Shown: positions 41,834 to 50,968, counted from the first letter of the stretch. The stretch: 63,412 bases of DNA from Candidatus Dormiibacterota bacterium (GCA_035544955.1 DASZZN010000002.1:1-63412), one strand, 5' to 3'. Numbers and translations: made by a program. The notes: generated from the letters alone by a model not told the origin.

Positions 41834-43039
41834 TTGGGTTTCCTGCACGGTCGCGTCAACGCCCGATCGATTCGCGTCCTCTTATGGGTCGCGGGCCTGT
41901 CGTCCCTGCTCCTTGCGATCGCCGGCTGGGTGCTGCCCGCACAGCCGTACCAGGCGCCCTGGGCATGGATCAGCTTCATCGGCATGTGCATCGTTGACGA
42001 CTTCCTGCTCGGCTCCAAGGAAGACGCCCGTTGGGGCGAGCTTCCCAAGATCGCCCTGTTCGCGGCCATCATCGTGTTCCGGCGCCATCCCGAGATCTCC
42101 GTTCTGGTGGCTGGTATGGCCGCGCCGCTCGGCAGTCTCCTGAAGGGGCAAACCTGGTCGACACAGCTGACGGCGACCGCGCAGTGGATCCTCGCGGCGG
42201 TCATGGGGGCGGTCACGTTCCGGCTGGTCGGCTTTGATGACACGCCCCATTTCCTGGCCGCGACCGCGGCGTTGATGGTCGTGTACTACGCGCTGGGGCC
42301 GGTTCTCAGCGCTCGGCTGCAGGCCACGCTGACCGGAATCGATTTCCGGAGCGCCTTTGCGGTCCATCGGCGGCTCGCCATCACGCTCCTGATGGCCGGC
42401 GCGGTGCTCGCCCTTGCCTGGCGCACGACCTCGCTCGAGCCGGCGGCGCTGAAGGTTGCCGACGGCGCGCTCGTCACGGTCGCGGGGATCTTCGTGGGTT
42501 TCCTCTTCGGCGGCCGAGCGAGCCGAGTCCTGGCGCCGGGGGCGCCGATTCCGGTCCTGCCGCTCGTGGGCGCGGGCACTCTTCTGTTGCTGAGCGAGGT
42601 CACCCCAGGCCCCCTCTCGTGGCTGCTTCCGCTGGGCCTGGCCGTCGTCGCCGCCATCTGGGCGGTCTGGAGGCACATCTACCCGATCGCCTGCGGATCG
42701 CTTGGCGCCTATTGCAACGAGGTCGTCCGGGCGGCGAATGGAGGACGGATGCCGGTTGACGGGCACGATGTGCTCTCGGCGGTCACCAGCCGCGCCAAGA
42801 CCTATGTCCTTGCGGGTTCCGACACGAACTTCGCCTGGCTGGACGATCGCTTCACACTGCCGCCGCCGTTCCCCGGCATCGCCAGTGCGGGGGACATCTT
42901 GATCGCGGTCGCTATGGCCTGGTTCGTGGCGATGCTGATGCTGCGCCGTCCGCAAGCGGTTGCCGCCGCGGCCGACGACGCCGAGGAATCCACGGAGCTC
43001 GACGACCGGCCAGCAGGCGCCGCGGCAGCCGCCGCCTGA
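41834..43039 (+). CDS. DUF5317-like polytopic membrane protein
   Basis: The protein is about 401 residues from a TTG at 41834. The frame is open from an ATG at 41744, which would overlap pth, so the start is not settled. About ten hydrophobic segments occur. The C-terminal block CNEVVRAANGGRMPVDGHDVLSAV, LDDRFTLPPPFPGIASAGDILIAVAMAWFVAMLML resembles the DUF5317 family, in which a small MPV motif and a SxGDI motif are conserved. The extreme C-terminus is Ala-rich. Function is unknown. Confidence 0.6.
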   Translation: MGFLHGRVNARSIRVLLWVAGLSSLLLAIAGWVLPAQPYQAPWAWISFIGMCIVDDFLLGSKEDARWGELPKIALFAAIIVFRRHPEISVLVAGMAAPLGSLLKGQTWSTQLTATAQWILAAVMGAVTFRLVGFDDTPHFLAATAALMVVYYALGPVLSARLQATLTGIDFRSAFAVHRRLAITLLMAGAVLALAWRTTSLEPAALKVADGALVTVAGIFVGFLFGGRASRVLAPGAPIPVLPLVGAGTLLLLSEVTPGPLSWLLPLGLAVVAAIWAVWRHIYPIACGSLGAYCNEVVRAANGGRMPVDGHDVLSAVTSRAKTYVLAGSDTNFAWLDDRFTLPPPFPGIASAGDILIAVAMAWFVAMLMLRRPQAVAAAADDAEESTELDDRPAGAAAAAA

Positions 43040-43070
43040 ACCCGGATCGAGCCGTTGTCGTTGGTCCGCC

Positions 43071-43092
43071 CGGCCCTTGTGTGAGGGGGCCG
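43071..43092 (+). terminator. Weak hairpin after the DUF5317-like gene
   Basis: CGGCCC (43071-43076) and GGGCCG (43087-43092) can pair with a 10-base loop, 31 bases after the stop. Only a poor T run (GGTTCTTT) follows, so termination is uncertain. Confidence 0.3.
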
Positions 43093-43114
43093 CGCGTGGT
43101 TCTTTGATCGGCAC

Positions 43115-43963
43115 ATGCGGATCTGGCTGTTGCTGCTCGCGCTCCTGATGCCGGTCGAATCGCACCTTCCGGTCACAGGGTCGGTCCCGGTCGAGCTCTA
43201 CGAGCTGGCGCCAACAGCGCCGCCTCCGCCGGTGATCAAGGCGCGCTCGGCGATCCTGCTCGACATCGATAGCGGCAAGGTCCTGTTTCAGGTCGATCCG
43301 CACGGTCACCACGCCCCGGCCAGCCTGACGAAGGTCGTGACGGCACTCGTCGCTCTCGATCACCTTCGGCCCGACGAGACGGTCGGCGTCCCGCCGTCGA
43401 TCAACCAGCTTCCCTGGGATTCGACCCGCATGGGACTGCGCGCCGGCGAGCGGCTGACCGTGCGCGACCTTCTCTACGGTTTGTTCCTGAATTCGGGAAA
43501 CGACGCCGCCATCACCCTGGCCGAGGCCGCCATGCCACGAGCGACCTTCATCGCGCTGATGAACGCCCGGGCGGCCAGGCTCGGCATGGCCGACACGCAC
43601 TTCGTCAACCCGATCGGTCTCGATGATCCCGACCACTACACGTCAGCCGCCGACCTCGCCAGGGCGGCCACCGAGTTGATGCGAAATTTCCCGGAGGTCG
43701 CGGCGATGGCGGCAACGCCCACGGTGACCCTGCCGGCGACCGCCACGCACCACGCCTACGCGCTCTATAACCTCAACGAGCTGGTTCGGAAATATCCGGG
43801 CGCCACCGGGCTCAAGACCGGGTGGACCAGTCATGCGGGTGGATGCCTCATTGCCACGGCGGCTCGTGGCGGCCGCCATCTGATGGTGGTCCTGCTGGCG
43901 TCCCCTCGCATCTTTGACGAGGCGGCCGCGCTGCTCGATTACGGCTTCGCCAGCTCGTCGTAG
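43115..43963 (+). CDS. D-alanyl-D-alanine carboxypeptidase (DacA/PBP5-like)
   Basis: The protein has 282 residues. A signal peptide is clear (MRIWLLLLALLMPVESH), followed by a short linker. The three active-site motifs of serine-type carboxypeptidases are SLTK (Ser70, Lys73), SGN (127-129) and KTG (234-236). The length corresponds to the S11 catalytic domain without the C-terminal beta domain or membrane helix of PBP5. It trims stem peptides in peptidoglycan outside the membrane. The two neighbours on each side are unrelated. Confidence 0.93.
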   Translation: MRIWLLLLALLMPVESHLPVTGSVPVELYELAPTAPPPPVIKARSAILLDIDSGKVLFQVDPHGHHAPASLTKVVTALVALDHLRPDETVGVPPSINQLPWDSTRMGLRAGERLTVRDLLYGLFLNSGNDAAITLAEAAMPRATFIALMNARAARLGMADTHFVNPIGLDDPDHYTSAADLARAATELMRNFPEVAAMAATPTVTLPATATHHAYALYNLNELVRKYPGATGLKTGWTSHAGGCLIATAARGGRHLMVVLLASPRIFDEAAALLDYGFASSS

Positions 43964-43991
43964 CGCCGGCCGGCCCTAAGCTGGCCCTGGT

Positions 43992-44585
43992 GTGAGCCTG
44001 ATCTCCAACGTCTTCTTCCGGGTGATGTACCGACGGGGGTTCACTCCGTGGGACAGCGGCGTCTCGCCGCCGGAGCTGGTTGGCGTGATCCAGGCTGCGC
44101 CGTCGGTGGCACCGGGCCGTGCTCTCGACCTCGGCTGTGGTACCGGGACGACGTCGGTCTACATGGCGAGCCACGGCTGGGATGTGACGGGCGTTGACTT
44201 CGTACCCCGGCCGATTCGCGTCGCCCGCGCCAAGGCGGTGGCGGCCGGGTTATCGGTCGCGTTTCTCGTGGGCGACGTCACGCGCTTGCATGAGCTCCCG
44301 ATCGAGCCGGGGTTCGACTTGCTCTTCGACCAGGGATGCTTTCATTCGTTGCCGGATCGCGCCCGTCCTGCCTATGTTCGCGAGGTCAGCGGAACGGCTC
44401 GCTCCGGGGCGACCTTCCTGCTCTATGCGTTCGGGCGCCAGCCGGATGCGCACCGCCGCCGGTTCTTTCCGAAGGGCATCACACCCGAGGAGGTCCGGGC
44501 TCTGTTTGGGGACTTCGAGATGCTCGAGGCGACACCCGGCACCGATCCCTTTGGCTCGCACTGGTACACGTTGCGCCGCCGGTGA
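43992..44585 (+). CDS. Class I SAM-dependent methyltransferase
   Basis: The protein has 197 residues from the GTG at 43992. Motif I is GRALDLGCGTGTTSVYMASHGWDVTGVDFVPRPIRVARAKA. Then LFDQGCFHSLPDRARPAYVREV and a C-terminal LFGDFEMLEATPG strand follow, resembling the thiopurine/halide methyltransferase-like or tellurite-resistance (TehB-like) group. TAAGCT (43977-43982) ends 9 bases before the GTG with no SD, another nearly leaderless start. Substrate is unknown. Confidence 0.8.
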   Translation: MSLISNVFFRVMYRRGFTPWDSGVSPPELVGVIQAAPSVAPGRALDLGCGTGTTSVYMASHGWDVTGVDFVPRPIRVARAKAVAAGLSVAFLVGDVTRLHELPIEPGFDLLFDQGCFHSLPDRARPAYVREVSGTARSGATFLLYAFGRQPDAHRRRFFPKGITPEEVRALFGDFEMLEATPGTDPFGSHWYTLRRR

Positions 44586-44604
44586 TGTCCTCAGATTTGA
44601 TTCG

Positions 44605-44632
44605 TTTGAAGCGACAGGACCGATGGTAAGCT
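44605..44632 (+). promoter_or_regulatory. Probable mfd promoter
   Basis: TTTGAA (44605-44610) and TAAGCT (44627-44632) are 16 bases apart, a moderate match. The predicted start near 44639 leaves a 50-base leader with a hairpin. Confidence 0.4.
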
Positions 44633-44642
44633 GACCTGCGCA

Positions 44643-44673
44643 CGCCCCGGCTCGGTGCCGAGGGCGCTTTTCT
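44643..44673 (+). terminator. Terminator-like hairpin in the mfd leader (possible attenuator)
   Basis: C43-G66 through C47-G62 and C48-G60 through C51-G57 (last two digits of 446xx) form a nine-pair stem with one bulged A and a 5-base loop, followed by CTTTTCT at 44667-44673. It begins only a few bases after the predicted start and ends 17 bases before the mfd ATG. The stem could stop transcription early or simply end read-through from upstream. Confidence 0.5.
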
Positions 44674-44689
44674 GCATGGTTCGAAATCG

Positions 44690-47600
44690 ATGACGCAGAC
44701 CCTGCTCGAATTGCTCGACAGCCTCCCGGCCCGCGACCGGCTCGAGGGCTGGTGGAACGCGCCGGTCGGCACCCTGGACGCACACGGACTTCCCTCCAGC
44801 GCCCTGCCGGTCTTCGCGGTCTGGCTCGCGATGCGCGCCCGGCGCCCGGTGCTGGCCCTCGTGCCCGACCCGGAAGGGTCGTTCCAGGAAGCAGGCGCCT
44901 GGTTCCGCGAGGATGTCCGAACAGTCGTGTTTCCAGCGGTCGAGACGCTGCCCTTTGACCGCCTCGCGCCCGACGAGGAAACCGTCCGGCGGCGGCTGGA
45001 GGCGATCGACGCGCTCGGCGCCGGCGGACCGGTCGTCGCCTTCACGTCCTGGACGGCGATGACGCGACCGACACTGGCGCGCGAGGCGTTGCAGCGCTGG
45101 GGCTTCACGCTCAAGCCGGGGCAAACGTACGCCGTCGATGACCTCGTCCGCCGCCTGACCACGCTCGGGTACCGGCGCGAGCCGCTGGTCCAGGGTCGCG
45201 GCGAATTCAGCCTCCGCGGCGGCATCCTCGACTGCTTCCCGCCCGACCGGCGGCGCCCGCTCCGCAGCGAATTCTTTGGGGACGAGCTCGAGTCGCTGCG
45301 CGAGTTCGAGGTGGAATCGCAGGGTTCGGTCGCTGACATGGCAAGCGCGCGCGTCCTTCCCGCGGCGGAACTGATCCTGACCCCTGAAGCCGTGGCTGGC
45401 GCCGATGGGCCACTGGGCGAGGTCGACTTCAGTCGCACGCTTCCCGAGGTGCGCGACCAGTGGCTGGCGGACATCGAGCGGGTGAGTTCGGGCGCCTACT
45501 TCGATGGTATCGAGGGTTTTCAGGCGTACCTCGATCCATCGCAGCCGACGCTCTTGAACCATCTGCCGCCGGACGCCGTGATCCTTTCCCTCGATGGGCA
45601 GCGATCGCTGACGCAGGCCGAACAGCGCGAGCAGGAACTCCAGGAACTGGTCGCGGTCGAGATCGAGCGCGGCGAGCTGCCGCAGAAGCTGCGGCCGGGG
45701 CTGGTGTCGATCAAGACCCTGCGGCACGCCGCCGGGGGATGGCGCCGGCTCGAGATCATAAGGGGGGCTGACCTCGGCACCCTCGACCTCGGGTTCGAGC
45801 CGGTGGACGCATACGCCGGCCGGATCGACGCCTTCTCCGACCGGGTGCGGACGGACGCCCGCGCAAAATCGCGGGTGCTGATCGTGACCCAGCAGGAACC
45901 CCGGCTGCGAGAGTTGCTCGAGGATCGCGATGTCTATCCGGCCGGCGGCGTCTTTCTCTGGTCGCAGACGCCGCTCGTCCCGGGTCTGGTCGTCCTCGGC
46001 AACCAGCCGGTGCCGCAGGGCTTTCGCGTCCCGTCGCAGCAGCTCGAGGTCTACGGCGATACCGACCTCTTCGGCGGCATGCGCCAACGGGTCCGCCGCG
46101 GCGTGGTGCGCGCGCGCTCGGCCACCTGGGAGCTCGAGTTCGAGCCCGGCGACCTGATCGTCCATGTCGATCACGGGATCGGTCGCTTCACCGGCATGCG
46201 GCTGATGGGGGAGGACGGCCAGGAGCGGGAGTACATGCAGCTGGAGTACGCCGAGGGCGACAAGCTGTATGTGCCCGTCGAGCACCTGGAGCGAGTCCAG
46301 AAGTATGTGGGCGGCGGCGATGCGACGCCGAAGTTGCAGCGCCTCGGGACCGGCGAGTGGGACCGGGCGAAGCGCAAGGTCCGCGAGTCCGTCGAGGAAG
46401 TCGCACGCGATCTGCTGGAGCTGTACTCGAAGCGGCAGCTCGTCGAGGGCCATGCCTTTTCGGAAGACGGGCCCTGGCAGCAAGAGCTCGAGCAGTCCTT
46501 CCCGTACGACGAGACACCAGACCAGATCCGCGTCATGGAGGAGATCAAGGCGGACATGGAGGACTCGCGCCCCATGGACCGGCTTCTGTGCGGCGACGTT
46601 GGCTTTGGCAAGACAGAGCTCGCGGTGCGTGCCGCATTCAAGGCGGTGATGGACGGCAAGCAGGTTGGCGTCCTGGTGCCGACCACGGTGCTTGCCCAGC
46701 AGCACTACCTCACCTTTCGCGACCGCTTCCAATCGTTCCCCGTCAAAGTCGACATGCTCTCGCGCTTTCGCTCGGACGCCGAGGCGACCGACGTCCTGCG
46801 CCGCTTGATGGTCGGCGAGGTCGACGTCGTCATCGGCACCCACCGCCTGCTGCAAAAAGACGTGCGCTTCAAAGACCTCGGCCTGGTCATCCTCGACGAG
46901 GAGCAACGTTTCGGCGTCATGCAGAAGGAGAAGCTCAAGCAACTCCGTGCCTCGGTTGACGTGCTCTCGCTCTCGGCGACGCCGATCCCGCGCACGCTAC
47001 ACATGGCGCTGGCCGGCATTCGCGACCTGTCCGTGATCCAAACGCCACCGGAGGAACGGCTGCCGATCAAGACCTTCGTGACAGCCGACGACGACGACCT
47101 GATCAAGGAAGTGATCCAGCGCGAGCTGCAGCGAGGCGGCCAGGTCTTTTACGTCTACAACCGGGTGCAGACGATCAAGAAGGCGGAGGAGCGGGTCAAG
47201 CGGCTGGTGCCTCAGGCGAGGGTGGTGGTGGGCCACGGACAGATGCCGGAGTCGACGCTGGCCGAGGTAATGCTGAAGTTTGTCAAGGGCGAGGCCGACG
47301 TGCTGGTGTGCTCGACCATCATCGAATCCGGGCTCGACATCCCCAACGCGAACACGATCGTCGTGGTCGACGCGCACCGGATGGGCCTGGCCCAGCTCTA
47401 CCAGTTGCGCGGGCGCGTCGGCCGAGCGGGGCAGCGCGCCTACGCCTACTTCCTCTATAACCCGTTGCGCTCCCATTCGGAGAACGCCGACAAGCGGCTC
47501 GACGTCATCTCGGAGCTGCACGACCTGGGCTCAGGATTCAGGCTGGCGTTGAAGGATCTCGAGATCCGTGGGGCGGGGAACCTGCTCGGCACCGAGCAGC

Positions 47601-48142
47601 ACGGCGCGATCGCGTCGGTGGGCCTGGAGCTCTACAACTCGATGCTGCGCGACGCCGTCGAGTCGCAGAAGACCGGGACCCCCGTCGAGATGCCTGCCGG
47701 GCTCACGCTCGACCTGCCGATCGAGCACTTCCTCCCGAAGGAGTACGTGCCCGACGAGAAACTCCGGCTGCAGGTCTACCACGACCTCGCGGCCGTCGTC
47801 GACGAGCAGGGGCTCGAGGCGGCCGAGCGCAACCTGGCCGATCGCTTCGGTAAGCCGCCCGCGCCGGTGCGCAACCTTCTCTATGCGCTTCGCATCAAAC
47901 TGCTCGCCCGCGCGGCCGGGGTCGCGGCTGTCGAAACGGACGGTGACTGGCTGGTGATGCGACTGCCGGCTGGCTGGAATGGCGACGAGCGACGCCTCGA
48001 GTCACAGTTCCGCTCGATCCTCTACGTCCGGTTCGGGAAGGTGCGGATCTCAATGACCCAGGCCGGTCCGCAGTGGAAGGGGCGGCTCATCGATGTCCTC
48101 GGGGAAATCGATCGGCTCGGCCGGATCGCGGTCGCGGTCTGA
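44690..48142 (+). CDS. mfd: Transcription-repair coupling factor
   Basis: The protein has 1150 residues, the normal length for Mfd. The N-terminal UvrB-like part is followed by the RNA-polymerase-interaction region (ELEFEPGDLIVHVDHGIGRFTGM). The translocase helicase motifs are LLCGDVGFGKTELAVRAAFKAV (Walker A), VIGTHRLL, VILDEEQRFGVMQKEK and ATPIPRTLHMAL, and the TRG/RecG-like region has QLRGRVGRAGQRAYAY. Mfd removes stalled RNA polymerase at lesions and recruits UvrA. The gene is monocistronic in appearance, with mscL 21 bases downstream. Confidence 0.97.
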   Translation: MTQTLLELLDSLPARDRLEGWWNAPVGTLDAHGLPSSALPVFAVWLAMRARRPVLALVPDPEGSFQEAGAWFREDVRTVVFPAVETLPFDRLAPDEETVRRRLEAIDALGAGGPVVAFTSWTAMTRPTLAREALQRWGFTLKPGQTYAVDDLVRRLTTLGYRREPLVQGRGEFSLRGGILDCFPPDRRRPLRSEFFGDELESLREFEVESQGSVADMASARVLPAAELILTPEAVAGADGPLGEVDFSRTLPEVRDQWLADIERVSSGAYFDGIEGFQAYLDPSQPTLLNHLPPDAVILSLDGQRSLTQAEQREQELQELVAVEIERGELPQKLRPGLVSIKTLRHAAGGWRRLEIIRGADLGTLDLGFEPVDAYAGRIDAFSDRVRTDARAKSRVLIVTQQEPRLRELLEDRDVYPAGGVFLWSQTPLVPGLVVLGNQPVPQGFRVPSQQLEVYGDTDLFGGMRQRVRRGVVRARSATWELEFEPGDLIVHVDHGIGRFTGMRLMGEDGQEREYMQLEYAEGDKLYVPVEHLERVQKYVGGGDATPKLQRLGTGEWDRAKRKVRESVEEVARDLLELYSKRQLVEGHAFSEDGPWQQELEQSFPYDETPDQIRVMEEIKADMEDSRPMDRLLCGDVGFGKTELAVRAAFKAVMDGKQVGVLVPTTVLAQQHYLTFRDRFQSFPVKVDMLSRFRSDAEATDVLRRLMVGEVDVVIGTHRLLQKDVRFKDLGLVILDEEQRFGVMQKEKLKQLRASVDVLSLSATPIPRTLHMALAGIRDLSVIQTPPEERLPIKTFVTADDDDLIKEVIQRELQRGGQVFYVYNRVQTIKKAEERVKRLVPQARVVVGHGQMPESTLAEVMLKFVKGEADVLVCSTIIESGLDIPNANTIVVVDAHRMGLAQLYQLRGRVGRAGQRAYAYFLYNPLRSHSENADKRLDVISELHDLGSGFRLALKDLEIRGAGNLLGTEQHGAIASVGLELYNSMLRDAVESQKTGTPVEMPAGLTLDLPIEHFLPKEYVPDEKLRLQVYHDLAAVVDEQGLEAAERNLADRFGKPPAPVRNLLYALRIKLLARAAGVAAVETDGDWLVMRLPAGWNGDERRLESQFRSILYVRFGKVRISMTQAGPQWKGRLIDVLGEIDRLGRIAVAV

Positions 48143-48163
48143 GGACGTAGACTACGCGGGAGC

Positions 48164-48568
48164 ATGGCGAAAGAGTTCAAGGCCTTTCTGCTCCGCGGCA
48201 ACATGCTCGACCTCGCGGTGGCCGTTGTGCTAGGGGCCGCCTTCGGCGCCGTCATCGCCGCCCTGGTCAGGGATTTGATCACGCCATTGATCGCGGCATT
48301 CGCGGGCAAGCCAGACTTTTCGAGTCTCACTTTCACGATCAATCACAGCGTCTTCCGCTATGGCGACTTCGTCAATGCCGTGGTGGCCTTCCTGCTGGTC
48401 GCCGTCGCCGTTTTTTTCTTCGTGGTGATACCGCTCAACCGGTTGATCGCCCGATTGCGGCAGGATCCACCGGCGGACCCGACCACCCAAAAGTGCCCTG
48501 AATGCCTGAGCGAGATCCCGATCGCAGCGCACCGCTGTAAGTTCTGCACCTCGCCCGTCCCCGCGTGA
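48164..48568 (+). CDS. mscL: Large-conductance mechanosensitive channel with C-terminal zinc ribbon
   Basis: The protein has 134 residues. The first helix and gate region (EFKAFLLRGNMLDLAVAVVLGAAFGAVIAALVRDLITPLIAAF) are clear, and the second membrane helix is near residues 70-90. The tail after residue 110 adds KCPECLSEIPIAAHRCKFC, a four-Cys zinc-ribbon-like element not present in E. coli MscL, which instead has a helical bundle. TAGACT lies at 48148-48153, leaving only a few leader bases. The RidA gene overlaps its stop by GTGA. Confidence 0.93.
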   Translation: MAKEFKAFLLRGNMLDLAVAVVLGAAFGAVIAALVRDLITPLIAAFAGKPDFSSLTFTINHSVFRYGDFVNAVVAFLLVAVAVFFFVVIPLNRLIARLRQDPPADPTTQKCPECLSEIPIAAHRCKFCTSPVPA

Positions 48569-48957
48569 ATCGCCAGGTCTTCACAACCGGCCGCAAATGG
48601 GAGCGCATCGTCGGCTACGCGCGTGCGGTCCGGATTGGTCCCTTGATCGAAATCTCTGGCTGCGCGCCGACCGCCGATGACGGCTCCACGGTGGGTAAGG
48701 GCGACGTCTACGAGCAGACCCGGCAATGCCTGCGAGTCATCGGCGAGGCTCTTGCCGGGGTGGGGGCTGGTTTCGACGATGTGACACGCACCCGGATCTT
48801 CACCACCGTGCCGCGCCGCTGGCGCGAGATCGGCCGGGCGCACAGCGAGGTCTTTGGTGCGATCAAGCCGGTGACTTCACTGATCGGCGTGCGTGGCTTC
48901 CTCGAGGCCGATTGGCTGGTGGAGATCGAAGCCAGCGCCTATCGTGCCGGCGACTAG
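48565..48957 (+). CDS. RidA/YjgF-family deaminase-like protein
   Basis: The protein has 130 residues from the GTG at 48565. RidA features are a leading beta strand with AVRIGPLIEISGCAP, the helix with QTRQCLRVIGEALAGVGAGFDDVTRTRIF and a late SLIGVRGFLEADWLVEIEASAY containing the Arg that binds carboxylates in active members. RidA proteins hydrolyse reactive enamine/imine intermediates from PLP enzymes and amine oxidations. It overlaps mscL and is followed by an overlapping MFS gene. A role for imines from the sox and DMGDH reactions is conceivable but not shown. Confidence 0.88.
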   Translation: MNRQVFTTGRKWERIVGYARAVRIGPLIEISGCAPTADDGSTVGKGDVYEQTRQCLRVIGEALAGVGAGFDDVTRTRIFTTVPRRWREIGRAHSEVFGAIKPVTSLIGVRGFLEADWLVEIEASAYRAGD

Positions 48958-50158
48958 AAAAGAGCGGCGCCGCGCGCTCTGGGGCATCATTGCCGCCGTC
49001 TTCCTCGTGGGCACCGGCGTAGGATCCGTGTTGCCCATCCTGCCGCTGTTCCTGCGCGAGCGTGGGAGCTCGTATGCATTGGTCGGCATCATCGTGGGCG
49101 CCAACCTGGTGGCGCAGTTCATCGGACAGTACCCAGCCGGACGTCTCTCGGACCGGTTCGGCCGGGCTCCATTGATGATCGGTGGCCTGGTGGTTGCCAG
49201 CCTCGCGATCGCCGCGTTCGCGCTGCCACTCTCGATTGGCTGGCTGATCGCGCTTCGATTCATCCAGGGCCTGGGCGCGGCCGCGTTCCGTCCGGGAGCT
49301 CGCGCGGCGGTCGCGGACCTTGTTCCCGAAGGTGAGCGCGGAATCGCCTATGGCTGGCTCGCGGGCGCCGACATGGCGGGACTCATTGTGGGGCCCGCGC
49401 TGGGCGGCGTCCTCGCGGTCTTTGGTCGTGCGACCGTCTTCGAAGCCACCGGGCTCGCCGTGCTGCTGGCGGCGGCCGTGGTGGCCATTGGGCTGGGCCG
49501 CCGGCGCAGCTCGATCACGGTCGAGCCGATCAGCGGACCTCTCATCCTCGGTGACCGGCTGCGGGCCGGTGCGGCCGCGGTTCGCGGCCTGCTCATGCTG
49601 TCGATGGGGATTGGGTTCCTATACGGCGTTTACAACGTCGTCTGGAGCCTGTTCATGAAGTCGATCGGCGCGACGGACTGGGAAGTGGGTTTGTCCTTTT
49701 CACTCTTCGCCTTGCCGCTGGTCCTGACCGCGCCCCTTGCCGGCTGGGCGGCCGACCGCCTCGATCGCCGCTGGTTGAGCGCCGGCTCGACCGCTTCGAC
49801 GACCTTGATCGCTCCGATCTATCCATTCCTGCACAGCGTGCCGGCGGTGATCGGCGTTGGCGTGCTCGAGGCCACGACGACCGCCTTTGCCGAGCCCGCC
49901 ATCAATGCCTTCTTGATGAGCGCCGTCGCGCCGGATCAACGCGGCCGCGCCGCCGGCACCGTCGGCACCGGGGAAACCGCCGCGAAGGCGGTCGGCGCGC
50001 TGATCGGAGGCGGCTTGTTTGGCCTGGGCGTCTGGGTGCCGTTCGTCGTGTCGTCGGTCGTGGGACTCGCCCTCATCCTTTTGGGCCTCCCCTCACTGCG
50101 CGCAGCCGGGGCCGACTTACACCCGCGCGCCGCCTTGATGGTGGCTGAGCATGGCTGA
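48944..50158 (+). CDS. Major facilitator superfamily transporter
   Basis: The protein has 404 residues from the GTG at 48944, overlapping the RidA gene by 14 bases. Twelve hydrophobic segments are present, and the MFS motif A region reads GQYPAGRLSDRFGRAPLM, followed by FIQGLGAAAFRPGARAAVADLVPEGERGIAYG. The sequence is of the drug-efflux type with no substrate cue. Its stop overlaps the start of mazG by 8 bases. Confidence 0.9.
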   Translation: MPATRKERRRALWGIIAAVFLVGTGVGSVLPILPLFLRERGSSYALVGIIVGANLVAQFIGQYPAGRLSDRFGRAPLMIGGLVVASLAIAAFALPLSIGWLIALRFIQGLGAAAFRPGARAAVADLVPEGERGIAYGWLAGADMAGLIVGPALGGVLAVFGRATVFEATGLAVLLAAAVVAIGLGRRRSSITVEPISGPLILGDRLRAGAAAVRGLLMLSMGIGFLYGVYNVVWSLFMKSIGATDWEVGLSFSLFALPLVLTAPLAGWAADRLDRRWLSAGSTASTTLIAPIYPFLHSVPAVIGVGVLEATTTAFAEPAINAFLMSAVAPDQRGRAAGTVGTGETAAKAVGALIGGGLFGLGVWVPFVVSSVVGLALILLGLPSLRAAGADLHPRAALMVAEHG

Positions 50159-50918
50159 CGACGTCGAGCGCATCCGGCAACTGGTCGACGTGGTGCGGCG
50201 CCTGCGCTCGCCGCAGGGGTGTCCGTGGGACCGCGAACAGACCCACGCGTCGCTACGGGCCACGATGTTGGAGGAAGCCTATGAAGTCCTGGAGGCAATC
50301 GACGAGCAGTCGATGCCCAAGCTCCGCGAGGAGTTGGGCGATGTCCTGCTGCAGGTGTTGATGCAATCCGACATCGCCGCGGAGGCCGGTGACTTCACGC
50401 TGGGCGACGTGGCGGACGCGGTCCGGGAGAAGCTGGTGCGCCGCCACCCGCATGTCTTCGGGACGACCGTCGTCAGCGGTTCCGACGAAGTCGTTCGGAA
50501 CTGGGAGGCCCTGAAAGCCGCCGAGTATGGCCGCGAGTCGGCGCTCGACGGCGTGCAGCGGTCCTTGCCGGCGCTGCAATGGGCCTGGTCACTGCAACGG
50601 CGAGCCGCCAATGTCGGATTCGACTGGCCGGACGTGAATGGCGCCCTGGAGAAGGTCCGGGAGGAGCTGGAGGAGCTACGCGAGGCGCCCACCGTCGAGG
50701 CCCGGGAGGCCGAGTTTGGCGACCTGCTGTTCAGCCTGGTGAACGTGGCCCGCAAGTTGGGCATGAATCCAGAGGACGCGCTCCGCAGCGCGACGGGTCG
50801 CTTCGAGGCGCGCTTCCGGATGATGGAGCAGAAGGCCAGGGCCGAGGGACGGGAGCTCAAAGACCTCCCAATCGAGGAGATGGACCAGTACTGGGAGGCG
50901 GCCAAACGCAACAAATGA
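50151..50918 (+). CDS. mazG: Nucleoside triphosphate pyrophosphohydrolase MazG
   Basis: The protein has 255 residues. The first MazG domain carries LRSPQGCPWDREQTHASLRATMLEEAYEVLEAID and LREELGDVLLQVLMQSDIA, the acidic ExxE...ExxD metal site. A second MazG-like domain follows (LEKVREELEELREAP and EFGDLLFSLVNVARKLG). MazG cleaves unusual NTPs to NMP and pyrophosphate. It precedes the ftsB-like gene with its own promoter. The pairing mazG, divIC/ftsB and yabR-like S1 gene is a common Gram-positive block. Confidence 0.94.
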   Translation: MADDVERIRQLVDVVRRLRSPQGCPWDREQTHASLRATMLEEAYEVLEAIDEQSMPKLREELGDVLLQVLMQSDIAAEAGDFTLGDVADAVREKLVRRHPHVFGTTVVSGSDEVVRNWEALKAAEYGRESALDGVQRSLPALQWAWSLQRRAANVGFDWPDVNGALEKVREELEELREAPTVEAREAEFGDLLFSLVNVARKLGMNPEDALRSATGRFEARFRMMEQKARAEGRELKDLPIEEMDQYWEAAKRNK

Positions 50919-50939
50919 CGCCCTTAGGAGTTGTCGGCC

Positions 50940-50968
50940 TTGCCAACCCCGGTGGCCGTCCCTATAAT
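50940..50968 (+). promoter_or_regulatory. Promoter of the ftsB-like gene
   Basis: TTGCCA (50940-50945) and a perfect TATAAT (50963-50968) are 17 bases apart. It lies inside a longer reading of the ftsB-like frame that starts at 50931, so the protein must begin further downstream. Confidence 0.75.

Noticed and set aside
41882-43636. 584-codon minus-strand frame opposite the DUF5317-like and carboxypeptidase genes
   Set aside because: Extreme Arg/Asp/Gly/Glu composition with no domain; the plus-strand genes have membrane helices and active-site motifs.
44591-46942. 783-codon open frame antisense to mfd
   Set aside because: It is a by-product of GC-rich third positions in mfd. It has no SD, no recognisable motif and a composition rich in Arg, Asp, Leu and His.
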